The notes below the pieces were generated by a model. The model was given only the letters and a program-made list of their open reading frames with translations, had not been told where the DNA came from and searched no databases. A program made the translations under genes and the position numbers. Below, piece after piece: positions 31,828-39,615 of a stretch of 64,000 nt of DNA. Source of the stretch: an uncultured Clostridia bacterium (GTDB lineage: Bacteria > Bacillota > Clostridia > Christensenellales > Borkfalkiaceae); contig CALVWI010000011.1 of the NCBI GenBank assembly GCA_944367045.1, positions 1 through 64,000 of the forward strand, written 5' to 3'. Each line of letters opens with the position of its first letter. Position 1 is the stretch's first letter.

Positions 31828-32349
31828 TCAGTTGAGGTCGGTTTGGATCCAATCCTGAAGGGCAGCCTTTGCCGCAGCGCCGTCCGAATAGGACGTGCCG
31901 TCGACGGAGACCTCGGTGAACGCCGCGATCTCGACATTCCCCCACACGTTCCACGCCATGTAGAACTCGACGGACGTGCCCACCTGCAGGGCGTCGAAGA
32001 AGCCGTTCTCCGCAAGGGAGCTGTACGTCTCGGCGGGAATGGTGAAGGTGACGCGCCCGCTCTCCTGAATGCCCTCCTCGTCGGACGTGACGTCCTCGAG
32101 CATCAGCGTGAGGGGATAGGCGCCGTCCGAGAGGATGCCCACGGACCGCTCCCCGACGGTGCCTTCGACGGTGTAGTAGCTATTCTCATCCGAGAAGTAC
32201 TCCAAGATGTTCTGCCTCTTGTAGGGAAGGAGCGTCGCCGAATTGATGATGGAGAAGATGACGAGCGCGATGCCCGCGAGCAAAATGAGCCCCGTAATGG
32301 TGTAGAGGATGATCGCCCAGACGGGCACTTTGCGTTTAATATTTGCCAT
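31828..32349 (-). CDS. Single-span membrane protein of unknown function, 173 residues
   Basis: A basic N-terminus, one membrane segment at about 10-35 (VWAIILYTITGLILLAGIALVIF) and an extracytoplasmic part with FTIPAETYSSLAENGFFD. No motif recognised. It lies seven bases after cysS, so it is probably translated from the cysteine operon message. The 31691-31827 gap before alaS shows no further feature. Confidence 0.72.
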   Translation of the reverse strand: MANIKRKVPVWAIILYTITGLILLAGIALVIFSIINSATLLPYKRQNILEYFSDENSYYTVEGTVGERSVGILSDGAYPLTLMLEDVTSDEEGIQESGRVTFTIPAETYSSLAENGFFDALQVGTSVEFYMAWNVWGNVEIAAFTEVSVDGTSYSDGAAAKAALQDWIQTDLN

Positions 32350-32356
32350 AATACCC

Positions 32357-33745
32357 TCAAAGTTTGGTGAGCGTGTAGCCCTCTTTGCTGTCCTTGACGG
32401 CGTAGCCGAGTTCTTTGAGCTTCTCTCTGAGCTCGTCCGACTTCGCCCAGTCCTTGTTGGCGCGGGCGAGCTTTCTCTCCTCGGCGATCTGCTTGACTTC
32501 CTCGGGCACGCTCTCCTCCTTCTCGCCGTATTCCTTTAAGTACTCCTTCGCGTCCTTCTTGAAGAGGCCGAGAAGGGAGTACGTCTTTCTTATCTGATTG
32601 GTGATGCGGCGGGCGCGGGGGTCGTTCTCGGAAAGGAGACGGGAAACTTCCTTGAAGTAGCCGAAGAGGTCGGAAAGAGCGAGCGCGGTGTTGAAGTCAT
32701 CGCTCATCGCCTCGTCGAAGCGCTTGTCGATGTCCTCTTCGCCGCCCGTCTCGTCGGGGAACTGCTCTTCCGCGCGGGCGATGAGGGTGTAGAATCTTCT
32801 CAAATGCGCCTCGGCGTCGGGGAAGAGGTTGTCCGTGATGTTGATGTCGCCGCGGTAGCCCGTCGAGAGCAGCGCGAACTTGATGGCCTCATTGGAATAT
32901 TCCTTCAAGAGGTCCTCCAAAAGAAGGCTGTTGCCGAGCGACTTGCTCATCTTCTGCCCGTTGACCTTGATGAGGCCGTTGTGCGTCCAATACTTGGCAA
33001 ACCGCTTGCCCGTGAGCGCCTCGCTCTGTGCGATCTCGTTCTCGTGGTGCGGGAAGATGAGGTCGCGCCCGCCGCCGTGAATGTCGATCTGATCGCCGAA
33101 CGCGGCGCGGTTCATCGCCGAGCACTCGATGTGCCAACCGGGCCGTCCCTTGCCCCACGGCGAATCCCAGCTGATCTCCCCGGGCTTGGCCGCCTTCCAG
33201 AGCGCAAAGTCATAGGGGTGGCGCTTTGCGTCATCATTTTCAACGCGCACGCCGTCCAAAGCGTCCTCTTTGTCGCGCCCCGAGAGCTGCCCGTAGGCGG
33301 GGAAGGTATCGACGTCGAAGTACACGTCGCCGTTGTCCGCGGCATAGGCGTGACCGGAAGAAATCAGCGCCTCGACGAAGGAGATGATGTTGCCGATGTT
33401 CTCCGTCGCCTTGAGCCAGAGGGTGGGGTCGTCCACGTCGAACTTCTTCATGACGGCGTTGATCTTCTCGATCATCATCTCGGCGTACTTGTCCGCGGGG
33501 ATGCCCGTCTCCTTGGAGCGGGCGATGATCTTGTCGTCGACGTCGGTGTAGTTGCGGGCGTAAGTCACTTGATAGCCCTGTTTTTCGAGGAACTTGCGGA
33601 AGATGTCGTAGAGCATGGCCTGAAAGGCGTGGCCGATGTGCGCCTCGCCCGAGACGGTGATGCCGCAGGCGTACATCTTCACCTTGCCCGGCTCGAGGGG
33701 TACGAACTCTTCCTTTCTTCTCGTGAGCGAATTATAAATTTTCAT
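32357..33745 (-). CDS. cysS: Cysteinyl-tRNA synthetase
   Basis: Class I synthetase, 462 residues. It has the zinc-binding CGITV motif ([17 protein letters not shown]) with an HIGH-type [16 protein letters not shown], and the KMSKSLGN loop that activates the adenylate. The start overlaps cysE by 14 bases. It is under the T-box ahead of cysE, so synthesis rises when tRNA-Cys is uncharged. Confidence 0.97.
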   Translation of the reverse strand: MKIYNSLTRRKEEFVPLEPGKVKMYACGITVSGEAHIGHAFQAMLYDIFRKFLEKQGYQVTYARNYTDVDDKIIARSKETGIPADKYAEMMIEKINAVMKKFDVDDPTLWLKATENIGNIISFVEALISSGHAYAADNGDVYFDVDTFPAYGQLSGRDKEDALDGVRVENDDAKRHPYDFALWKAAKPGEISWDSPWGKGRPGWHIECSAMNRAAFGDQIDIHGGGRDLIFPHHENEIAQSEALTGKRFAKYWTHNGLIKVNGQKMSKSLGNSLLLEDLLKEYSNEAIKFALLSTGYRGDINITDNLFPDAEAHLRRFYTLIARAEEQFPDETGGEEDIDKRFDEAMSDDFNTALALSDLFGYFKEVSRLLSENDPRARRITNQIRKTYSLLGLFKKDAKEYLKEYGEKEESVPEEVKQIAEERKLARANKDWAKSDELREKLKELGYAVKDSKEGYTLTKL

Positions 33746-34469
33746 GGTGTTCTCCTTTTTGCTCCGCGTTCTCTGCGGGGGTATCGTTTTGTTGAATGGC
33801 GTTTTCCTGCGCGGCGGGGGCGGCGTGCGTCTCCTCCCACGAGGCGAACTTGTCGAGGCGGTCCTCAAGCTCAAAAATGCGCTCGCGAAGGAGTGTGATC
33901 TCCTTCATCACGGGGTCGTCCTTCTCGGGAATGAGGTCCTGCGTCTTTTCGCCGTTGATACGCACCACGCGCCCGGGAACGCCGACGACAGTCGCATACG
34001 GGGGCACTTCCTTTAAGACGACGGCCCCCGCGCCGATGCGCGCGCCCTCGCCCACGGTGAAGCCGCCCAAGACCTTCGCCCCGCTCGACACGGTGACGTT
34101 CTTCTTGATGGTCGGGTGACGCTTGCCGCGCTCCTTGCCCGTGCCGCCGAGGGTGACGCCCTGATAGATGACGACGCCCTCCTCGACTTCCGCGGTCTCG
34201 CCGATGACGACGCCCATGCCGTGGTCGATAAAGACGCCCGGGGCTATTTTTGCGGCGGGGTGGATCTCGATGCCCGTCAGAAATTTCGCAAACTGCGACG
34301 CCATGCGGGCAAAGAGCTTTAAGTGCATTCTATAGAGCCTGTTCGCGAAGCGGTGCCACGAGAGCGCGTGCACGCCCGAGTAGGTGAGCCAGATCTCGAA
34401 CTTATTGCGTGCCGCGGGGTCGTTGCGCTTGGCGGCGGCGATGTCCTTCCTCAGCCTCGAAAAAAACAT
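33732..34469 (-). CDS. cysE: Serine O-acetyltransferase
   Basis: Makes O-acetylserine, the precursor of cysteine, from serine and acetyl-CoA. The N-terminal helical domain (about 1-65) is shorter than in the enteric form. The left-handed beta-helix carries GIEIHPAAKIAPGVFIDHGMGVVIGETA, with the catalytic histidine in IDHGMG, and the GGTGKERGKRHP loop. A 70-residue charged, Gln/Glu-rich tail follows VRINGEK, beyond the usual end. AAGGAGG precedes ATG 34469. First gene of the T-box operon cysE-cysS-membrane protein. Confidence 0.95.
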   Translation of the reverse strand: MFFSRLRKDIAAAKRNDPAARNKFEIWLTYSGVHALSWHRFANRLYRMHLKLFARMASQFAKFLTGIEIHPAAKIAPGVFIDHGMGVVIGETAEVEEGVVIYQGVTLGGTGKERGKRHPTIKKNVTVSSGAKVLGGFTVGEGARIGAGAVVLKEVPPYATVVGVPGRVVRINGEKTQDLIPEKDDPVMKEITLLRERIFELEDRLDKFASWEETHAAPAAQENAIQQNDTPAENAEQKGEHHENL

Positions 34470-34488
34470 GGTTTCCTCCTTATGGGGC

Positions 34489-34746
34489 AAAAAAAGCGCC
34501 CTTATACCATTGTATAAAGGCGCTTTGAGCACGGTTCCACTTTACTTCGGGGAAAATTCCCCCTCGTTCTGCCCCGATAACGGCGGGCACGCCGCGGACA
34601 TTGCTCCGAGCCTTGCGCTTAAAGAGCGGCGCTGCGGGCGCACGTTCCCGTCCCCTTCCCGAGCGCCCTTTCAGCACGTGGGGCGCCTCTCTGCCGGGAC
34701 AAAAGACGGTACTCTTCCCGCCGCATCGGCAAATTTCATTCGATTG
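34489..34746 (-). promoter_or_regulatory. Cysteine T-box leader of cysE-cysS
   Basis: The bottom strand carries the T-box core GTGGAACCGTG (34530-34540), then a terminator AAAGCGCC/GGCGCTTT with a T-run (34489-34527) just before the ribosome binding site. Upstream, a long stem I has an AGTA bulge opposite GGGAACG. The cysteine codon TGC (34640-34642) falls in the specifier loop next to GAAC. This matches the cysteine-acquisition genes downstream. Uncharged tRNA-Cys should stabilise the antiterminator. Confidence 0.9.
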
Positions 34747-34751
34747 TAGGT

Positions 34752-34781
34752 ATTTTAGCACAGACGGACGCTTTAAGTCAA
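34752..34781 (-). promoter_or_regulatory. Promoter of the T-box operon
   Basis: Bottom-strand TTGACT (34776-34781) and TAAAAT (34752-34757), spacing 18. Confidence 0.75.
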
Positions 34782-34786
34782 GCGAA

Positions 34787-34829
34787 AGTTCACGGAATTT
34801 CTTTTGCTTCGCAAAAACTTTGCGCGAAT
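34787..34829 (+). repeat. Isolated SIR end hairpin next to module M3
   Basis: GTTCACGGAATTTCTTTTGC pairs partly with GCAAAAACTTTGCGCGAA. It is a P3-type hairpin lacking the rest of the repeat, and touches the small-RNA promoter of M3. Confidence 0.5.
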
Positions 34830-34866
34830 AGGGTTGACAACTTTTGATTTGGGTGATAAAATAAAA

Positions 34867-34961
34867 GAGCAACAGAGGGATACCGTTCAGCGGTCAGCCC
34901 CGAGTTTCAGTTACAATAACCGTCCCTCAAAGATGTCAGCTTAATGGGCGGTTATTTTTTT
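34867..34961 (+). ncRNA. Convergent small RNA of module M3 (candidate antitoxin RNA)
   Basis: Promoter TTGACA (34834-34839) and TAAAAT (34857-34862), spacing 17. The RNA begins GAGCAACAGAGGGATACCG, contains GCGGTCAGCCCC, and ends at AATAACCG/CGGTTATT followed by seven T. Confidence 0.7.
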
Positions 34962-35056
34962 ATGATCAGGTAGATTTTGTCCTTCGTTACTCTAAAAGAG
35001 AGGATCGCGCCTTCTTCCACCAAGAGATGAAGAAGGTACAGGATAAACAAATCCAT
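34952..35056 (-). CDS. 34-residue hydrophobic/basic peptide, module M3 (candidate type I toxin)
   Basis: Reads MDLFILYLLHLLVEEGAILS in its first 20 residues, then FRVTKDKIYLIIKK. The 14 C-terminal residues equal those of M2 and M4 while several codons differ in third position. A very strong AAGGGGGTGG ribosome binding site precedes it. Its stop lies in the terminator stem shared with the convergent RNA. Confidence 0.72.
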   Translation of the reverse strand: MDLFILYLLHLLVEEGAILSFRVTKDKIYLIIKK

Positions 35057-35168
35057 AAGACCACCCCCTTATAAGGAAATTACTCATAATTTCCCCCAAG
35101 GGGCTAACCGCCTACGGTATTTCTGTTGCTTGATTCACATTATATCATGATTTGACCTTATTCGTCAA
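35057..35168 (-). promoter_or_regulatory. Promoter and structured leader of peptide module M3
   Basis: Bottom-strand TTGACG (35163-35168) and TATAAT (35139-35144), spacing 18. The leader begins with AAGCAACAG and has GCGGTTAGCCCC, the GGAAATTA/TAATTTCC hairpin and the covered ribosome binding site. Confidence 0.75.
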
Positions 35169-35220
35169 ATTGTTTCGCAAAAACCTTCCCGCAAATCTTT
35201 TTTCATTCCGAGAAAATCTT

Positions 35221-35847
35221 TTACGCTCCTTTGGCGATCGGAAGGTTCTCAATGCGGTACTCCTTCAAACACTTGTCGCGCATCTCGGGGTTGAAGAGTT
35301 CGCGCTCCAAAAGGTACTCCACCACCACGTCGCGCACGCTCGAAAGGTCAAAGGAATAGCCCGAATAGACCAAAAGGGCGTTGGTATCCTCGGGGCGCAG
35401 ACGGCAGACGAGCGCGATCGCCAGCACCGTGTTCTTTTCGGGGTAAAACTTGCCCTTGACGATGCCGTCCCATACCTCCGGAAGCAGCGAAAGTTTCTTG
35501 CCCGCGCTCTCCGTCGTCTCGTTCGAGTGCGCCAAAATGCCCGGCAGCATCTTGGAAAAGGTGTGCTTGTCCGAAAGGTCGCGCCACGCCTCGCGGAACT
35601 TGCGGTAGCGGAAGGAAAACGCGAACGCCGTATCGGTGAGGCCCGCCTTGAAGGTCTCGAGGAGCTTTTGCCAGTCCGCCTGATGGATGAGGCGCAAAAA
35701 GGAGCTGTCCTTCCGCCCGATGTTGCCGTCGCGGTCGACGGTCAAAAGCTCGGGGCGGCGGTAGCCCTCGAGCGCGGCGAGCTTGATATAGTCGGAATAG
35801 TGCGCCGCAAAAAATTCGTCCAGCGCTTCGAGATAGGTCTCTTTCAT
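35221..35847 (-). CDS. Protein of unknown function with Xre-like C-terminal half
   Basis: 208 residues, soluble. The first half is helical (YLEALDEFFAAHYSDYIKLAALEGYRRPELL). The second half has the order WDGIVKGKFYPEKNTVLAIALVCRL, RPEDTNALLVYSGYSF, RDVVVEYLLERELFN. It resembles the helix-turn-helix-like fold found at the C-terminus of several uncharacterised clostridial proteins. No catalytic residues recognised. A TAAAAT box lies six bases before the ATG, with AAGGAT between, so the true promoter is unclear. Neighbour of module M3, no operon partner. Confidence 0.68.
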   Translation of the reverse strand: MKETYLEALDEFFAAHYSDYIKLAALEGYRRPELLTVDRDGNIGRKDSSFLRLIHQADWQKLLETFKAGLTDTAFAFSFRYRKFREAWRDLSDKHTFSKMLPGILAHSNETTESAGKKLSLLPEVWDGIVKGKFYPEKNTVLAIALVCRLRPEDTNALLVYSGYSFDLSSVRDVVVEYLLERELFNPEMRDKCLKEYRIENLPIAKGA

Positions 35848-36141
35848 ATCCTTATTTTACCACGGAACGCACAAAAACGCAAAGCTTTTTGCGGGGCGAT
35901 TTTCTCCGCACGCAAAGCGGCGCCCATCCCCGCAGACACGCAAAAAGCGCCCCTTTCGCGGCAGAAATGCGTGAAATTTTTTCATATTGTGAACGGTTAA
36001 GGTCATTTTGCGCAAATATTACACTTATTTTACAGCATTATTGCCAAAGTGTGAAAATAAGCGGGAGAAACGCTTGCGTTTTCAACAAAGATGTGTTAAA
36101 ATTTTACAGAACGTAATCATGGGAGAAAAGGGGTTTTTATC

Positions 36142-36900
36142 ATGAAAAAAGAACGCATCGAAGAAATTGCAGAACTTCTGGACAAGCGCGGCAAGCTCAC
36201 CTTGGAGCAGCTCGACGAGCACTTCCCCAATGTGTCGCAGATGACCATAAGAAGAGACCTTCTCCAGCTCGAACAGGAGGGCAGAGTCATCCGCATCCGC
36301 GGGGGCGCCATGTCCGTCAAGGAAGTGCAGAAGGTCTCGGGCGAGAGCTACACGCGCAAGATCGCCTCGCAGACGGATGAGAAGATCACCATCGCACAGA
36401 AGGCGGCGAGCCTTGTCGAAGAGAACAGCTCCATCTTCATGGACGGCGGCACGACGGCGCTCTATCTTGCAAAGGAGCTGCCCGACATCAACATCCACGT
36501 CTTCACGAACGGCCTTGCCGTCGCCATCGAGCTTGCAAAGAAGAAGAACATGAAGGTGACGATGCTCGGGGGTCAGGTGATGCCCGAGAACCTCTCGACG
36601 TCCTCGCCCTCCGCGAAGATGTACTTCGAGAACACCAACTTCGAACTTGCCATCATCTCCGCCTCGGCCTTCACGCCCGAGGACGGCTTCTCGTGCGGCT
36701 CGCAGGTGGAGGCGGACCTTTTGATCCTCGCCCGCAAGAAGGCGCGCTCCGTGTATATGATGCTCGACAGCTCGAAGATCGGCAAGATCATGCCCTACAC
36801 GTTTGCCCACCTCGACGACATCAACGTGCTCATCACGGACGGCAACTTCCCGCAGGAGCTCAAGGAAAAGTTCGCGGCGGACAATATCGTCGTCATGTGA
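36142..36900 (+). CDS. DeoR-family transcriptional regulator
   Basis: Repressor-type regulator of sugar metabolism genes. The N-terminal helix-turn-helix (MKKERIEEIAELLDKRGKLT ... VSQMTIRRDLLQLEQEGRVIRIRGGAM) and the C-terminal sugar-phosphate sensor (DGGTTALYLAKELP, NGLAVAIELAKKKN, MLGGQV) are typical. 252 residues. No sugar genes are next to it, so the target is unknown. SIR-11 follows the stop within a few bases. A likely promoter is TTGCGT ... TAAAAT near 36074-36102. Confidence 0.93.
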   Translation: MKKERIEEIAELLDKRGKLTLEQLDEHFPNVSQMTIRRDLLQLEQEGRVIRIRGGAMSVKEVQKVSGESYTRKIASQTDEKITIAQKAASLVEENSSIFMDGGTTALYLAKELPDINIHVFTNGLAVAIELAKKKNMKVTMLGGQVMPENLSTSSPSAKMYFENTNFELAIISASAFTPEDGFSCGSQVEADLLILARKKARSVYMMLDSSKIGKIMPYTFAHLDDINVLITDGNFPQELKEKFAADNIVVM

Positions 36901-36903
36901 GGA

Positions 36904-37064
36904 GTTCACGAATTTCTTTTGCTTCGCAAAACAAATTCCGTGAGGAGTGAAGTACCGCGATTTTAAGCAGCGTTATCGCCCACACTGTTTTGTCCTTATT
37001 GGACAATAAGTACCCGTAGGGTACAAATTGAGTCCCGCAGCGCAAGGAAACCTTGCTTGCAGCA
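36904..37064 (-). repeat. Structured intergenic repeat SIR-11
   Basis: P3 arms AATTTCTTTTGC/GCAAAACAAATT. The core is altered (TTGTCCAATAAGGACAA). P2 is GTACCC/GGGTAC, another re-paired stem. P1 is GCAAGG/CCTTGC. It starts three bases after the deoR-type gene's stop. Confidence 0.83.
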
Positions 37065-37087
37065 AAATTTAGAAATTCCTTATTATA

Positions 37088-37190
37088 GCCTCCTCTTCGG
37101 GGAGGTGGCTTGCCAAAGGCAAGACGGAGGGGTTGTTAAGCTCGGCGACGTGACGGAAGAAGTCACCGCGTCGCCGCAAGCCCCCCACAA
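37088..37190 (+). repeat. Clostridial palindromic repeat
   Basis: CCTCCTCTTCGGGGAGGTGG, then CTTGCC/GGCAAG, ACGGAGGGG, and a second arm ending in CGCCGCAAGCCCCCC with an inner GGCGACG/CGTCGCC stem. It resembles short CCTCC-(hairpin)-GGAGG repeats found across gut Clostridia, a family unlike the SIR elements. Confidence 0.6.
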
Positions 37191-37226
37191 GCATATAAAA
37201 AATCAAACCAGAAAAGGAGGTCTTCT

Positions 37227-37571
37227 ATGACACACGATGTTTCCGGCAGCACCTACAAATTTCAAAAGGCGTATCCCGAATACTTCAAAGATCTGAGCGA
37301 CAAGGAAAAGGAATTTGCCGAATTCTTCGTCGCGATGATGAACACCACCGCACAGGAATGCACCCTCACCTTTTCGGGCGGCGCCGCCACCTTGCTCAAC
37401 GGCGGGCGCGAGATGAAGGGCACCTATTCTCAGGACGGCGAAAAGCTCACCGTCAAGGGTCTCCCCCAATTCCCCGAAGAGGGCACACTCACGGAAGAGG
37501 GCATCGACTTTGTGCAGCGCCAGAAAGGGGATGATACAGGCGTTATCCACATCCTCTTTACAAAGATCTGA
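37227..37571 (+). CDS. Small protein of unknown function, 114 residues
   Basis: Starts MTHDVSGSTYKFQKAYPEYF. The core (CTLTFSGGAATLLNGGREMKGTYSQDGEKLTV) resembles lipocalin-like ligand barrels found in small clostridial proteins, but no catalytic or binding residue is evident. AAAAGGAGG precedes the ATG. It stands alone between a palindromic repeat and an unrelated gene. Confidence 0.72.
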   Translation: MTHDVSGSTYKFQKAYPEYFKDLSDKEKEFAEFFVAMMNTTAQECTLTFSGGAATLLNGGREMKGTYSQDGEKLTVKGLPQFPEEGTLTEEGIDFVQRQKGDDTGVIHILFTKI

Positions 37572-37737
37572 GCGCATTTTCCGAAACAGGCCGTTCCGCA
37601 GCGCGGGCGGTCTGTTTTTCTGCCCTTTTTCCGCCTCGCCGCGATCCCCCCTCTTTCGCGCAAACCCGCCATATTTTTTGCCTGCAAATTGCTTATCCTA
37701 AATGCGATACGCGAATTTTTCGCTGCGGGAGGAGAAC

Positions 37738-38706
37738 ATGGCATACGAAAAGAAACTTTGCATCCTCAAACAGATCGGGAAGGGCTTCACCGCCGATGGC
37801 ATGCCGCTCATGGGCGCGGTGTATGCGGAGCGGCTGGGCTCGGAGCTCACGATAACCCCACGCATTGCAGGGCTCGCCCCTTTAAGGGAGGGGCGGTATG
37901 CCCTCGCCGTCAAAGTGGGGGAGCGGGCGTACTGTCTGGAGCTGCGCGGCAGCACCCCCCTCCGCGTGCCCGGCTGCCCCTCGCTCGAAGGGGGCTTCGC
38001 CGTGCTCTTATGCTTCGTGCGGGAGAGCCCCGAGCCCGTCGCGTTCGGCACCTGCGGCACCGCGCCCGACGACTACCACGCCCTGCTCGATGTCTTTTAT
38101 GCCGAGGGGAGACGCTCGCACGCCCGCGAGCGCGCCGCTGCCCGCGAACCCATCGCCAAGGAGGAGATCCCGCCCATGCCGATGCCCCCGACAGGCGTTC
38201 CCGGTGTGCCCGGGCCCAACACCCCCTTCGCACCCGGCGTGCCACTCCCGGGACCCGTCCCCGACGACGAGCCCTCGCCCGAAGAGGACAAAATGCCCGA
38301 AGAGGCTGCCCCTCGGGAGAAGTATGACGACGAAGCGCTCGCAGGCGGCAACTACTTCTCCGAACCCGCCGAACAGATCCCGCAGGAACCCGCGCCCCCT
38401 TCGGGGCATACATACTTCGAGAGCATCCGTCCCCGCATGGAGGAGGCGTTTGAGAAGGGCGCACGGGACGACCGCCTCTGCCGCGCCGTGCCGCACTCGG
38501 AGTGGGTGAGTTACGAGGGCGCGCTCCTCGGCATCGTCTACCACCTGGGCGAGCCGCGCTACGTGTGCCTTGCCGTAGAGGCGCAGGGCGACCCGCCCGA
38601 AGAGCTCAAGGATACCGCGGTGTTCGTGCCCTCCTCCCCCTATTCCGACGACGAGGGCTTCTACGTCGTCTTTCAGGACGCAGACTCGGGAGCCATAGTC
38701 AAATAA
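37738..38706 (+). CDS. Protein of unknown function with a proline-rich linker, 322 residues
   Basis: Start chosen at 37738 behind GGAGGAG. There are three parts. A folded N-terminal domain (about 1-120; ILKQIGKGFTADGMPLMGAVYAERLG, TITPRIAGLAPLREGRYALAV). A Pro/Gly/Glu-rich linker (about 135-230). A C-terminal domain (about 232-322; SGHTYFESIRPRMEEAFEKG, VSYEGALLGIVYHLGEPRYVCLAVEAQGDPPEELKDTAVFV). No signal peptide or membrane segment, no recognised family. Located among unrelated single genes. Confidence 0.75.
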   Translation: MAYEKKLCILKQIGKGFTADGMPLMGAVYAERLGSELTITPRIAGLAPLREGRYALAVKVGERAYCLELRGSTPLRVPGCPSLEGGFAVLLCFVRESPEPVAFGTCGTAPDDYHALLDVFYAEGRRSHARERAAAREPIAKEEIPPMPMPPTGVPGVPGPNTPFAPGVPLPGPVPDDEPSPEEDKMPEEAAPREKYDDEALAGGNYFSEPAEQIPQEPAPPSGHTYFESIRPRMEEAFEKGARDDRLCRAVPHSEWVSYEGALLGIVYHLGEPRYVCLAVEAQGDPPEELKDTAVFVPSSPYSDDEGFYVVFQDADSGAIVK

Positions 38707-38777
38707 CCCTTTCGCGAAAATCTTTTTACAAAATATGCGGCGGGCGGGTGCAAAGTGCACCCGCCCGCCGCAATGTT

Positions 38778-38954
38778 TCATTTTTCGGTTACGGAAATTT
38801 CGAACTTTTTCCCGTCGGGGAGCGTGTAGACGAGCGTCTCGCCTGCCGCTTTACACTCGCCCACGAAGTACTCGTCGATGAGCGGCTTTAAGGACGCTGC
38901 GATATCCTCCGCCGTGACGACAGCCCCTTCTTTCCAAACGTGTTTCTCTTGCAT
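38778..38954 (-). CDS. Small protein of unknown function, 58 residues
   Basis: Starts MQEKHVWKEGAVVTAEDIAA and ends KKFEISVTEK. AAGGAGG precedes the ATG. The pattern fits a small soluble domain with a helix followed by a strand pair; no motif recognised. It is preceded by a structured leader with terminator and a promoter, suggesting tight control by an unknown signal. Confidence 0.68.
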   Translation of the reverse strand: MQEKHVWKEGAVVTAEDIAASLKPLIDEYFVGECKAAGETLVYTLPDGKKFEISVTEK

Positions 38955-38970
38955 TTCGTTTTCCTCCTTA

Positions 38971-39117
38971 AAAATAATAAGAGCGTCCCGACCAAGGGGA
39001 CGCCCGCATAACGCACCCGTGATCAGTCGCTCACCAACCAACATCATCCCAAGGGGAAATTAGGGTACAACTATGCCGTTGTAACCTTGGGATGAATTTG
39101 TGAAATTGGTGGTGAGC
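38971..39117 (-). promoter_or_regulatory. Structured leader with terminator ahead of the 58-residue gene (candidate riboswitch)
   Basis: The predicted RNA starts at 39117. A long outer stem GCTCACCA/TGGTGAGC encloses CATCCCAAGG/CCTTGGGATG, which encloses ACAAC/GTTGT with a GGCATA loop. About 45 bases later a terminator GCGTCCC/GGGACGC (38983-39003) with a T-rich tail stands directly before the ribosome binding site. Nested stems starting at the first nucleotide and ending in a terminator look like an ON/OFF RNA switch. I do not recognise the class. Confidence 0.55.
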
Positions 39118-39123
39118 ACTGTC

Positions 39124-39152
39124 AGTATAACATACCCTATCCGAAAAATCAA
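39124..39152 (-). promoter_or_regulatory. Promoter of the structured leader RNA
   Basis: Bottom-strand TTGATT (39147-39152) and TATACT (39124-39129), spacing 17; the +1 base falls on the first base of the outer stem. Confidence 0.7.
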
Positions 39153-39274
39153 GACGAAACACGAAAAATCGGTCGGAATAAAAGCGAAACCGCCCGAGCA
39201 AAAGAAGTTCGTGAACTAAATTTAACTCTGCAAGCAAAACCACGCTTTTGCGTCATAGCGCTATTAAATTATTT

Positions 39275-39433
39275 CTTCGAGGAGGGTTTCCCTCCGCTGA
39301 AGGACTCAATTTGCCTCATACCTGAGGCTTAGTGTCTTTGAGAACAGGCAAGTGCGCGGGCATCAGAGTGGGGAGATGATAAAAGCTCACTCCTCACGGA
39401 ACTTATTTTGCGCAGCAAAAGAAGTTCGTGAAC
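39275..39433 (+). repeat. Structured intergenic repeat SIR-12
   Basis: P1 arms GGAGGG/CCCTCC, CAATTTG, P2 GCCTCA/TGAGGC, TTAGTGTCTTTGAGAACA, P3 ACTTATTTTGC/GCAAAAGAAGT. A partial P1 of another copy (GCAAAA/TTTTGC) lies just before it at 39228-39255. It ends just ahead of the pckG promoter. Confidence 0.85.
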
Positions 39434-39441
39434 CATTTCGC

Positions 39442-39470
39442 TTGCCATTGACAAATCTTCGTGCTATAAT
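39442..39470 (+). promoter_or_regulatory. Promoter of pckG
   Basis: TTGCCA (39442-39447) and TATAAT (39465-39470), spacing 17. The message leader is about 140 bases and contains TTTAAAAAG/CTTTTTACT-like pairing before the GGAGG ribosome binding site. Confidence 0.65.
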
Positions 39471-39615
39471 AATAGTGGCGGACGAGGGGAATTTTTCCGA
39501 AGAGCGAACGCGTGCCCATTTCTTTGGCGCATCCCTCCTTAAATACGCTCCATCATGTTAAACCCTCCCCCGTCGCCCGCCTTTTAAAAAGAAATCTTTT
39601 TACTCGGAGGTCTTT

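Noticed and set aside
29693..31858. 721-codon top-strand frame across alaS
   Set aside because: Shadow frame of the clearly recognisable alanyl-tRNA synthetase on the bottom strand.
35845..35876. Leaderless start for the Xre-like gene (TAAAAT six bases before ATG)
   Set aside because: The six bases are AAGGAT, which can serve as a ribosome binding site, so an upstream transcription start is equally possible.
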